From Capniomyces stellatus (Eukaryota; Kickxellomycota; Harpellomycetes; Harpellales; Legeriomycetaceae), in the NCBI GenBank assembly GCA_001661515.1, contig LUVW01000012.1:321829-385828 (forward strand): a stretch of DNA of 64,000 nucleotides, in the 5' to 3' direction. Below are positions 48,090 to 59,151 of this stretch, piece by piece; the stretch's first letter is position 1, and the number at the start of each line of letters is the position of its first letter. The notes under the pieces were generated by a model. It was given only the letters and a program-made list of their open reading frames with translations, did not search any database and had not been told where the DNA came from. The translations under genes were made by a program, and so were the position numbers.

Positions 48090-49813
48090 TTAGTAACCAG
48101 AGCAGCTTGAAACTCTGGCGCACTTGAATGTAGATCTGATGATTCTGGCCGACTTGGCTGCTGTTCTAAACACCAATCTATTGACATCAAATGACTCTGG
48201 TGTGTATGAGGCCTTGAGCTTGTTGTCAATGTAGACTCTGAGTCTGGATGGTGTTGAAGCAATCTTGATTGTGTTCTTGGTAGCGCGCTTGACAAGTCCG
48301 TTGGATCGTTTGACAAACGATACCTTGTTGTTTCTGATTGTTCTCTTGCCTGAAGCCAACCCGAACTGGGCCTCAACAACATTGTTGGAAGCTCCATACT
48401 CTGCATCTCCAGTAGTTGAGACAAACAGGTCCGAGTCTGTGTCTGAAGTTACTTGTGCGACAAACGCAAACTCTTGATCGTCACTTGGAACCTCGACTGG
48501 TCTATTTATGTCATACTTTTTCTTGCCGTAACTGGAACTCAATGAGATGTTGAAAGCAGTTGATGTCAATGAACATGCTGTGGCTGTTTATTTGACTGTT
48601 GTCCTGTTTGAGATCTTGGTTGAGGTTCTTTTTGATGTCTTTGTTGAGATCTTTGTTGATGTCTTTGTTGATGTCTTTGGTGTAATGGTTGTGGCATCAA
48701 CAAGTGGTGGCTTGACAGCAGCTGGTGGGAGAGCATAGTCTGAGGTCTGATAATAACCTAGGCATACAGGTCCTGTACATGCAATAAACATGGCAAGAAA
48801 TTCATGATAATTCCCCCGAGGTCAGCATGTAAACGGAGACAGGATTGGTAGAATCGCATGTTTTGTTATTGGGTTTGATTACCAAGCTTTTAATTCTTAA
48901 AAATAGTGAGCTCGAGTAACTCAGATGTTCACCATTTCCACCATGGAACGAGCTGGCAGGTTTGGTGTTAACCAAACAAGCTACTTTTCCGCTTAAAAAT
49001 GCCACAGGGAAGAACTTTTGGCACAAATCGTCTCTTCTTGAGGTATTAGTCGAGCTTTTGATCTGACTATATGAGCTGTTTCTGTTAAGCAGTTCTTTGA
49101 CCCCATGATCTTTTGATATCACTAACATCATTGCGTTAAGAGTACCATATTTGCTATTTTCTTTTATTGAAATCATATTTACTATTTTCGTCTACATTTG
49201 GTGCACCCTTTATATGTATTTTGGTACACCCGTTTAACTTGATTACAGCCATATTACCCTAAAGTTAAAACAACAACAATTGAACGGGTTTAGTCGGTTT
49301 ATACATACAGTCACTGCAACGCAAAAGTCAAATCTACATAAGACCTTGATGTTTACTCTGCACTACTTACAGCGTATGGCTTCACATGCTTGTACCTTGG
49401 GTGAGCTTCAACTGAATCGGCTTTGTAGATGAATGTTTCTGGTATAGCTCCTGGCCCTGCCTATTTGCTAAGCGCAACACTTGTCCCCCCCCCAGTTGGA
49501 GTCATACGTCTTGGTGTTGTAGAGACAATGAGCTGGCAAAAGAAAGTGGCTGGATGAGGTGAGCGAACCAACACAGCGATAGTTTTGGTATCCCTCTACT
49601 TCAAAGTACCCTACTCCAAGCTGCTTCATAAGCTGGGCCAACTGTATTGTTGAAAGTGCCGTCTGTTCCATCGTCGTTGTTTAGAATTCCTTTGTTGATG
49701 TCATTTCCGGTGTAGACATCATAGCCACCCAAGCTTGGCCGGCAGTTTTGTCCACAGATGGATTGCGATGCGATGAACATCAATAACATACTTTGTACTA
49801 CTGATTTAATCAT
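48090..49813 (-). pseudogene. Decayed gene for a secreted, linker-containing protein
   Basis: Reading leftward from the ATG at 49813, a signal peptide of about 21 residues and a Cys-containing domain (CRPSLGGYDVYTG...) are followed by ordered fragments in changing frames. The first frame stops near 49604-49610, and the next (GYFEVEGYQNYRC...) starts there. A G9 run at about 49487-49495 breaks it again. A TAG then precedes AGPGAIPETF, and a possible exon follows (GNMAVIKLNGC...). A near-repeat of GAAAATAGTAAATATG about 28 bp apart near 49160 shifts frame, and further fragments follow (DDLCQKFFPVAF, CTGPVCLGYYQTSDY). A Thr/Lys/Ser-rich linker then ends in an in-frame TAA near 48587, followed by a ~160-residue beta-rich C-terminal domain ending in CARVSSCSGY. 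Order and coding bias survive, so it was once a gene. Family unrecognised. Confidence 0.6.
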
Positions 49814-52800
49814 TATGAATAATTCCGCTTGTTTGTTTCAAGTTTTTTGGTTTAAATATTTGCATAGATGGCCTTGGTGTTTTGATGAGCTATGATGATG
49901 ATAGTTGGAATGAAGAATCTGTATTTTCAGCACGAAATCGGCTCTATTTATACATGTTTGGTTACTGGATTTCTCAACACAATCATATTCCTACACCTGT
50001 TTCTACTTCAACTGTTTGTATTTCTACACCTGTTTGTATTTCCACCCTTTTTTGTATTCCTATTTGTTCTCATTACCAAACTTTACACTCCCGGTCTTAC
50101 TAGTATATTTAGTATTCAGCGATACACTTTGTACTCAACAACGTTAAAGCATCCTATTTTTAGGGTCTCGCTTATTATAAGTGAACGACATGTATAACGC
50201 AACACATTCTGTAATATTGCCTTATATTGAAAATATTGTTAACCGTTTATCAATCTGATTTGTATTTGTATTTAATTTGATTCGATTTGATCTTGGACGG
50301 TTCTTTTAAAATAGCATTATTGGTTAGTTAACCTTATCGAGTCTACAGTTCTAATATTAGGCTGCTTTCAAGCCGAGTACTTTGGTGCTTCCAACTCGCT
50401 GTTTGTAATTTGTCATTGTTATTTGATATGCAAGTTTTTGTTATCAGAAACAGACAACAATTTCACTGTGTCAAAGCGTGTAAATAACACCAAAATTGAT
50501 GCCAACCAGATGCAAATGAAAATGCAGATGAAAGCAACTCATAACGCTTCCGAGATACGATCACCATCAAACTTGCAACCAGTGCTGTCTACCCTAGCAA
50601 TGGGGTTGGTAATTAGCTTTTTTAGTTACTGCCCAATATTCAAGTGTCTTTTTGCAGCTAAATAAACATGTATATAACAGGGCTTCGATTTTGGCTTTAC
50701 AAGCGAGGTGTTTTACAAACCATAGTTTAATTGTTGATTTGTTTTGACAAACTACTATTACTATTATTGTAGCTTTGGTGTATATTAAGGTGAAAATTGT
50801 AAAGCTAATTTGCTGTTTTGTAACTTTGTATGCGTTATTCCAATTGTATGGTGAGTTTAAGCAGAGGATGTATTGGTTACGTTTCAGTGAATGATGGTCT
50901 TTTTTTTTCTTTTGATAAAATATACCGTGCCAGGTAGTAAAGGTTGGATTTGCAGACAGAGAAAGTTTTTACATAAGCAACAGCAGTGATGATTAGTTCA
51001 GTAGTTGGAGCGAGTGATATACACATATTTTGTGACGATTCACCATATTGTTGTAGGCTCTACGAGCTTTTGTGACATTCGAATAAATCGGTTTATAGTT
51101 ATTAGTAAAAAGGAACAAGCAAGTAGAGCTTTGGGTTTTTTTAGTGATGCAGCTGATCCAAAGTAAACGGAAATTAAGTTAGTAATCTTTGTGTAAATTG
51201 AATAAGAAAAAAAGAAAAAGAGAGTAGAGTCGAGTAATAATAAAAAATAAAAAGGATAATTAGCTTTTGATAATTGGTCAGCTAATGCGAATGATTAGAA
51301 AAGGTCGAAAATGAATAAACAACATGTATATGGGTGATAGGTAAGACCTCATTCGTTGGTAGATATTGATTGCAACATTGATAATCCTTAAAAAAAAACA
51401 AAAGCAAAGCTGAAAGTAAAACAAAAAAGAGCAATAAAAAAAGCAAAACAACGAGTTAAAGGCCAATTAGCAAATAAAAGCAAAAGGACCGAGTGAAAAG
51501 AAAAAAAAAGATAGCTTGAAGAATGAGTAAAAGTAAAGCATAATGTGGTTTTGATTTTATAAGGTTAAGCAAACGGATTTGTATGGATTTGTCGAGGTAA
51601 TGGAAGCGAACATTTTTTTTTATATTTGAAAATAAGAGGGAAATAGACCTAATTTAAAAATCATGAGTGTTTTAGACCGAAAAATGCATTGATTGTTTAG
51701 TTTCTTTGCTTTGTTCAGACTCTTTTCTGTATTTTTATAGCTTGTTTAAGCCTTTATTTCAACAGCCTATTTTAGAGTCCCCTCAACGTCACCAGTCATT
51801 CCATTGTTTTTGTTACATGGACGCAAAGAGAGAAATCATTAGGAAAGACTAAAAAAAAATAAAACCTAAGAAACTGTTTAATATTGAAAGGGAAAAACTT
51901 GCTCGATAGGAATTAAGCTTTATTTTTGTTTTTAAAAGTCTATGAGTAAATTGCAGGAATTCCTTCTATTTTACACTTTTTAATTTTTTAAATGATATTA
52001 AGAAAGATAGCATACTTTTTTACTTTTATGTTTTGGTAAAGCAAGGTTGTATTTAAATCAGCTTTTCTTATTGCAGTTGTAGTTACAAATATAGACATAT
52101 ATATATATTTTTTGCTATTAGCGGTATACATGCTTTACAGTCAAGGGTTATACAATACCTTGTGCGATTATAGATAGAAGCTAATAGGGGATATTTATTA
52201 CTAGATAATTAATTAATTAATTTATTTTGGAATAATAATCTTCTTTTACTAATAGAAAACAAATTGCTTTGTAAATATTTTGGGTCAGGTCAAAACAAGC
52301 AATATTCTTTTATTTATTTATTTTTGTTTTTATTGTTTTTCTTGTAACCAACAAATCCAAACTAAAACGCAGCCTCTATCAGGGTTGGGTAAATACCAGT
52401 GAGCACAACAAAGGTAAATAACGTGATTTCAATTACTTTACTGTCTTTTTCTTTGTTAAAAAAAGCAAAGGGGCATAAGCATGCAATACACAACCAGACT
52501 CAGTCAGACCCAGCCAAAATAGGCTTGTTTTTTGTGCTTGCCAGCCGCTTGCTGCAAACACCGCATGGTTGGATACACAAACTCGAGTCTGTTTTTATTT
52601 AAAGAAAGACGGGAACAGAGAATTTAAAAGGACTTGTGTGCAAAGGAATAAAACTAATTTGCAGCAGATTTGCCCATTTTGATTACCACTATATAATTTT
52701 AGGTGTAAAGGCGTTGCAAATTCAGACTAGTCTACTTGGTTGTCTACCAATATTCCATCACGCAGACATCCTATTTACATTATTTTTTTTTGCAAAAGCT

Positions 52801-52963
52801 CCTGCTTCCAGCTTTTCTTGGTGCGAGGGGCGTGTAATTGTATTCTTGTAAAGGAACATTTTTTTGCCAACACTGCGCAGATACCTGTAGTTTCTTTTCT
52901 ATATAAATTTCTTGATTCTATTGCTGTTACTGCTACTGCTATTTATCAAGAGCAAAACAAACA
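49814..52963. other. Gene-free AT-rich region, 3.1 kb
   Basis: Only short ORFs without recognisable features are present, for example about 80 codons at 50423-50665 and overlapping frames near 49882-50197. I see no RNA gene, long repeat or transposon. The right part must hold the promoter of the gene starting at 52964. Confidence 0.5.
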
Positions 52964-54061
52964 ATGCTTACGAGTGACCAATCCGATCTATGCCCAGTGG
53001 GGTACTTGTCCTCAGGAAATATTGGGCGTAGTGGGGCACCGCCGTCTAGTTGGTGCAGAAGGAGCCTTGAGGATATTACAAGCAAGTTTAATGGGTTGAC
53101 GCACAGCAAAAGGATGCATGAGCCGTTGGCAATAGCGCTTTTGAACACTTTTAAGCCAAAGCTAGCCAGCATAGTTGAGGATATAAGGGTGTGCGAGCAC
53201 AGAATCAAAGAGTTCAGCGAAGACTGGGGTCTGAATGTTTTGGCAAAATCAAGTTTTAACCTTCCAGGCGACAACGCAGCGATGTCGTTAGACAAGGCCC
53301 TAAGACTAGAAGACCCCAGCATTGTCGTGAATAACAACGAAGTGGGAATAAATAGGATTTTGTCAAGCTTGGACAAGGAAAGCAACGAGATATTGAGAAC
53401 AGAGCTGTTGGGCACTGATCTAGAAAACAAGACTGAAATCGAGCTGATGTACTCGGAAACGTTGCCAGGATTTAACTCGCCGAATCTATGCGACGAGCTG
53501 TTGGAGCTGTTGCTGAACAACAGCGAGTCCAGCAATTTGCTGAGTCTCAATAGTTCGGCAGAGAGCTTCGACAAGCTTATCAGCGAGCACAACTTTTTCA
53601 AATGTGCAGATAGCGATGTTGATGGGATGTTTGCGACATGTGGCAGTACTTTGGGTATAGAAAATGTGCTGAAGTCGGAAACAGCTCTTGGGACAGCAGA
53701 AATAGGAAAGGGTAGCGTAGAGATCCCAGGGCTTGTTTATACGATTGATGAACTTGAGCTTTGTACCGAAGACTGCTACATGGATTCAGACAGCCAGGCA
53801 CAAACGGTTTTGCAGCCAAACAGCTATGCATTGTCATGCGGGATACCGTTGCAAGACTCTAACGAGGCTGCAGCTGATGCGCAAGACAGTTTGGTGGTAA
53901 GCAACAGTGGCGATAGTGGCCGAGTGCAGTATAGAAAGCACGTTTCATCGCCATTAAAGCGGCGTATTGACGATCTGTTTGAGCCAGCTTGTCCCCGTAT
54001 AAGCTACGTTGGACACAATCCTACTCAAAATCAGGTGACAGTTAAAAAAATCAAGAGCTGA
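52964..54061 (+). CDS. Unrecognised protein, 365 aa, probably nuclear
   Basis: One open frame of 365 codons, no intron needed. The N-terminal ~110 residues look folded (EDITSKFNGL, ...RVCEHRIKEFSEDWG). The middle is Ser/Asn/Leu/Glu-rich, with leucine-rich stretches (LCDELLELLLNNSES) that may form helices. The C-terminus is basic: SSPLKRRIDDLFEPACPRI contains a Ser-Pro site next to a KRR cluster that could be a nuclear localisation signal, and the last residues are VKKIKS. It has no signal peptide and I know no matching family. A regulatory or chromosome-associated role would be speculation. An upstream non-coding exon is possible. Confidence 0.65.
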   Translation: MLTSDQSDLCPVGYLSSGNIGRSGAPPSSWCRRSLEDITSKFNGLTHSKRMHEPLAIALLNTFKPKLASIVEDIRVCEHRIKEFSEDWGLNVLAKSSFNLPGDNAAMSLDKALRLEDPSIVVNNNEVGINRILSSLDKESNEILRTELLGTDLENKTEIELMYSETLPGFNSPNLCDELLELLLNNSESSNLLSLNSSAESFDKLISEHNFFKCADSDVDGMFATCGSTLGIENVLKSETALGTAEIGKGSVEIPGLVYTIDELELCTEDCYMDSDSQAQTVLQPNSYALSCGIPLQDSNEAAADAQDSLVVSNSGDSGRVQYRKHVSSPLKRRIDDLFEPACPRISYVGHNPTQNQVTVKKIKS

Positions 54062-54718
54062 CCAACGAACAAGAAAAAGAAAATTAGTAAAAAAAAAGAA
54101 AAAATTAGTAAAAAAATAACAGGTAATTAACAAACAACAACCAAATACAAGTGGAAGGGGGGGGGGGAGACTAACAAGGGTAACAGCCTTATTGACATCC
54201 TACCTATTTCCGCATTTGGTCAGATTAAACCCCAATTGTACTTTATAATTTCAGATGGTTATAGTAAACACCTATTTCCATGCTACCGTCATTCTCATTG
54301 TGTGTAAACTGCTATAAAAATTCAAAAAAACAAAAAAAACGACAATAAAAGGCATCATCAACGACAATAGTTTCGTTTTACTGTTTAAATATATATATAT
54401 ACCTTGTACTTTTAATAACCCACAAACTTTATATTTTAGTTCAATGAACTAAAATTAATCTTTCTTAGATTTTTTTTTTTTCTTCTTTGAATACAATAAT
54501 GTGTTTTTGGATTTACAATTGGAGTGAATGGGGGGGTTGAGGGGGCGTGACTTGTCTTTTTTTTTTTATTCATTTTTTTTCTGGAAATTGAAAAGTGGTG
54601 GTTAAACCGGAGTTTTAAAAGCCATTAAGATTGTTTTAAAATTTAAAGATTAACTTGGTAAATGATAATAGAAACAAAAAGTATAATTAAAAGTAGAGTA
54701 AAAAATAGAATGTTTATT
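54062..54718. other. Convergent 3' intergenic region with poly-G tract
   Basis: AT-rich sequence with an 11-base G run at 54157-54167 and a second G-rich stretch near 54530. No gene is seen. It separates two genes whose 3' ends face each other. Confidence 0.5.
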
Positions 54719-57700
54719 TCATTTATACATAAACTTATTTTTTAAACCTGGGGTTACAATGGCGTTACGTAACTCTGAAGCTTTCTTTTTTTTGGATGCA
54801 CGGGAGGGGTTAGATGGGTCGTCATTGTTACTGGAAAGGAGGGAAGAGTTTCTTAGATCAGTTTCGATTTCCATGTGTTTAAGTCTGGTATCGTTATCTT
54901 TGCGCATATCGAGGCGGGAGTAGCCTTTCATTTTGATGGAAAAGAACATGGGGCCCATTTCAGCGAGCCAATGGGGATCGACAGCGGTGACGCATTGCAT
55001 GTATTCCTTTGAGGTGAAGACAAGTTCGTGGTAGACGATGTAGTCGGGAGTGTAGCCCATTCCGTAGAGGGCAGAAGTGGGGTGGAGGTGGCAAGGCATT
55101 CCAGTTCTTAAGTTACGGTAGGTGCCGAGGGTTCGTACGTTAGCAGCGTGATGAAAGTATGCTGAGCAGATGCACTTGCGTATGAGGTCCCAGTTGGAAC
55201 CGGCGGAGGAGTAGGGGATTTTGAGTTTGTTAGTCATGATGTCGATGAGCTGGGACCGGACCTCATCGGCTTTACGCATGGCTTTTGAGTGGACAAAGTG
55301 TTTGTTGCACCAGTAGTCTCTTTTTCCGTTTGATTTCCACTGCGAGTAGACGTTGAGTAGCGTTAGGTGGTCGCTTTCGGGGACAAAGAACTTTTCGCGC
55401 ATTGCATCGCTTTCCTCAACCCTTTCTTTTGGTCGGTAGAACACGGTTGGCACTGAAAGTAGCGAAACAATAGTCTAAAACAAAAATAAATATATATATA
55501 ACAGATTAGTATAGATACATTAAAGATATAAAATAAAAATAAAAATAAAAAAGTTTTGGTAGAGTGGTGGTGGTAAACTTACAGCAGCTTCTGAAGTGCA
55601 GCCGTGTTCAACAGCACTGATCATCATCTTGGCTAGCGAAGGGTCAAGCGGGAACTCAACCATGCGTTTGCCAAGCAAGGTGATGTCGCCGGTGTTATCA
55701 AGAGCGCCAAGAATCCACAGTTGATACATGGAGTTCAGAATGTTGTCTTGAGGCGGAGGATCCATAAAATCAAAGTCAAGGAGGTTTTTAATTCCAAGAG
55801 ATTTGAGCAGCAAAACCACATTGCTGAGATTTGTGCGTTGGATTTCAGGAATTGGACTGGCAAACATTTCGTTTCGAAAGGCCAGTTCTGTGTACAGGCG
55901 GTAGGCAACACCCGGTCCTGTTCGACCAGCTCTTCCTGACCTCTGGTTTGCGTTTGCCTGACTGATGGGCGTGATCTGGAGCGTGTCCATTCCGATTCTT
56001 TGGTTGTATACTTTGAGCTTGTAGTAACCGGTGTCAACAACATACTTTATGCCATCAACAGTCAACGAAGTTTCAGCAATGTTTGTTGCGACTATCACCT
56101 TTCTGACACCTTCTTTTGCCCGGTCAAAGATCTTGGCTTGCAGGTCTGCTGGCAACTGCGAGTATATCGGCAGCACCGCTAGTTCAGGCGCCCCGTCAAC
56201 CTCACCCAACCTCTCAGAAATGACCTGGCACCCGACCTCAATGTCTTCCTGCCCCGTCATAAACACCAGAATGTCTCCAGCCGGCTGGGACAAGTGAATT
56301 GCTATCACCTGCTTGACCGCAGCCTCAACGTAGTCCTCACACGGTGTCTTGCTGAACAGCGTTTCAACTGGAAACGTCCGGCCTGGAATCGTGTACACTG
56401 CAGCACTGGCAAAGAACTCGGAAAACCGCGCAGAGTTCATTGTTGCTGACGTAACTATCAGCTTCAGGTCCCTCCTCCTGCCCACCACCCGCCGCAACAG
56501 CCCAAGCAACACATCCGTGTTCAACGACCGTTCGTGCGCCTCATCCATAATTATACAGCTGTACTTTTCCAAGTCCGGCTCGTTCAGTGACTCCCTCAGC
56601 AGCACTCCATCCGTCATGTACTTGATCACTGTGTCCTTGCTTGTACAGTCCTCAAACCGAATCGAGTACCCCACCTCTTTGCCCAGAACAACCCCCATCT
56701 CCTCGCTCACCCGCTTCGCCACCGACATTGCTGCAACTCTACGTGGCTGTGTACACCCTATTTGCCCGTAGCTTCCATACCCATTCTCCATAAGAAATTG
56801 TGTCAACTGTGTTGTCTTTCCTGACCCCGTTTCCCCAACAACAACAATCACCTGGTTGTCCCCTATCAGCTGCATCAACTCGTCTCTACACGCAAACGCT
56901 GGCAAGTATTCTCGTTGTTCTTTTAACGACTTGGTCAATGCAAAGTTTGAACTTCCTTGTGATTTTTCCTTTTCATTCCCTTTTTCTTTTTCTTTTTCCT
57001 TTTCATTCCCTTTTTCGTTTCCTTTTTCTTTTTCCGTTTCTGCATTCTTTTCCTCCAAAATCTGCCTCTCTTCCTCCTCAACCACCTTATCAACAACCCC
57101 CAGAACATTACCCAGAACTGTTCCCGCTAGATTTGCTGCTGCTGCTGTTGCCTTCTCGCGCTCCTTCTGCGCCCTCTTCTCCATAACCAGCTTGCTACCC
57201 TTTCTCGAAAACACCGCCAAGTCGCTGGTTGGGTCTCTTACTGTTGCTACCGACGCCATCTGTGACGAGTACACCATCCTTCCATCCAAAAACGGCGGTT
57301 TGATGTCGTGAACCAACACATGAACTCTGTTTTCTGTCATGTCTGTATCCTCCTCAGCATTCCCCCTTGTAACGGCTATTCCCGACTGAACCAGCCTGTT
57401 TCTCTCCCACATCTCCGTGTCTTGGTTGTACTGCTTCTGCCGCACTGTCATCTTTTGCCCCAACCCCTGCAGCTTCCCATCACCCCCCTCATCCATGTTC
57501 CCTTTCAGCTTCATTTCTCTTTGACTGTCGTGCTCTACATAATCTGAAAACACATTGTGCATCTCTTCCTGCGCCCCACTCTCATCAATGCTGTACCATT
57601 CTCTATCCAACCGCAACTGTTCCCGCTTCCACCTCTGTTCCTCCTCCTTGCTCATCTTTTCCCCATCCACCCTGCTTTTCCCCCTCAGCCCTGTCTGTTG

Positions 57701-59151
57701 TCTGTGCAACGACATTGTCGTACTTTGCCTTCGATCCGAATACTCGGGTATCGTTTCTCTATACCCCGTCGATTCCACTCTTGGTGTAGGGAAATCCCAC
57801 TCTGATGCCCCAGCCCTACCATCGTTTCTTGATCTTGCATTATATTCTATAGTTTTATACCACCAGTTTAATCATCAGTTCTATATTCACAATCTCATTA
57901 CAGCATCAACACCAACATGCCAATCCAACCTTCTGCCATTTCACCTCACCCTACAATCATATACTTACCTGATCCCACATTAGTAGCCCCGGTAGATATC
58001 CTGTTTGTATTTCTTGAATCCTTAAACAATGGCGTACTTCCCCACTCGTCTCTATAAGATTTCCCACCCCTTGGTGATTCATTATACCTACTACTCGACC
58101 TAGATCCAGTATCTCTGCGGTCTCTATCCCTATCCCTATCCCTATCTCTATCTCTATCTCTACCTCTATCCCTCTCTCTATCCCTTTCCCTTTCTCTGCT
58201 ACTATATCGGGTACTTTCTCTACCATCCTTATCGCTCCTACCACTATCATTACCCCTGTTTTCGCTTCTTCTACTACTAAATTCAAGTCTGCTACCACGG
58301 TCCAACTCTTTTCTCCTTCTGTCCTCCATTCGTTCTTTAGCTTCCTCGCTCAAACCCCCGCCAAAAGACGGTGTTTCCATTCGTCTTTTCCGCTTTTGGA
58401 GTGTTGCTGATAAACTTGGCTTTTTAAATTCAGGCTGCTTTTCGTCTTGTTTGGCGGTCTCTGCATTTGATTCTAGTTCCAGTTCTTGGCTTGTTGTCTC
58501 GTTAAACGACAGCAAATTGTTTTTTACACTGTTCTTGTCTGCTTTTGTTGCCGAGTTTATGCCTTCCATCTGTTTTAGCTTTGCTAGCTTATCTAACCCT
58601 AGTAATGACCCTTGGCGGTTTTCCTGAAACGCATGTCTCTGTGTTGAATTTGATTTTTTACTATTCATCAACATCAATCCTCCCTTCTCCTCAACATTGT
58701 CATTATAGTCCTCTACTTTGTTCAGCTTAAACGCTTTGCTGCTACCCCCCAAATCAATTCCCACAGTTTCTCCACCAAAATCCCTGCTCCTCGAGGTGCC
58801 ATTGCCAACACTGCCGCTTTTGCTCAATCTGCTTTTCAATTCGGCTTCTGATGTCAGCAGCTTGATCTTGTTTGCTTCTTCGTATACTTTTTTTAGAAAA
58901 GCTGGCTTGAAACGTCCCAAAGCCTTGCTTTTGTTTTCAAACCCCGCATAATTTGATGTCTGTGCAAATTCAATCACTTTTTCCGATATCATTTGCCCCC
59001 CTTGCGCCAAGTTCAACTCGGCTGTTATTTGTTCAACCAAATCACTTTTGAGAGTTTCGCTTTTGGTGCCATGATCGCTTGCTTCTTTCCCCATACTGCA
59101 ATCTCTGCTATTCTGTGTACGCCTTGGATTGCTGCTTTCTATGTTTGCCAA
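54719..59151 (-). CDS. PRP16: DEAH-box splicing helicase Prp16 / DHX38
   Basis: Three exons, 59151-57969, 57846-55583 and 55474-54719, give 1400 aa in one frame. Prp16 remodels the spliceosome after the first catalytic step. The N-terminal ~400 residues are charged, with Arg-Asp/Arg-Glu repeats. [12 protein letters not shown] and DRREWY-like landmarks (WYSIDESG) precede a Lys-Glu repeat linker. The helicase core has [10 protein letters not shown] (motif I), [12 protein letters not shown] (motif II), SATMNSARF (motif III), and [12 protein letters not shown] (motif VI). The C-terminal exon carries winged-helix and OB parts ([19 protein letters not shown]). Human DHX38 has 1227 residues, so this protein is longer, mostly at its N-terminus and in the Lys-Glu linker. 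All junctions restore family motifs, for example [12 protein letters not shown] and [12 protein letters not shown]. Confidence 0.94.

Noticed and set aside
50423..50665. 80-codon ORF with Met/Gln repeats
   Set aside because: Low complexity, no homology logic, isolated in spacer DNA.
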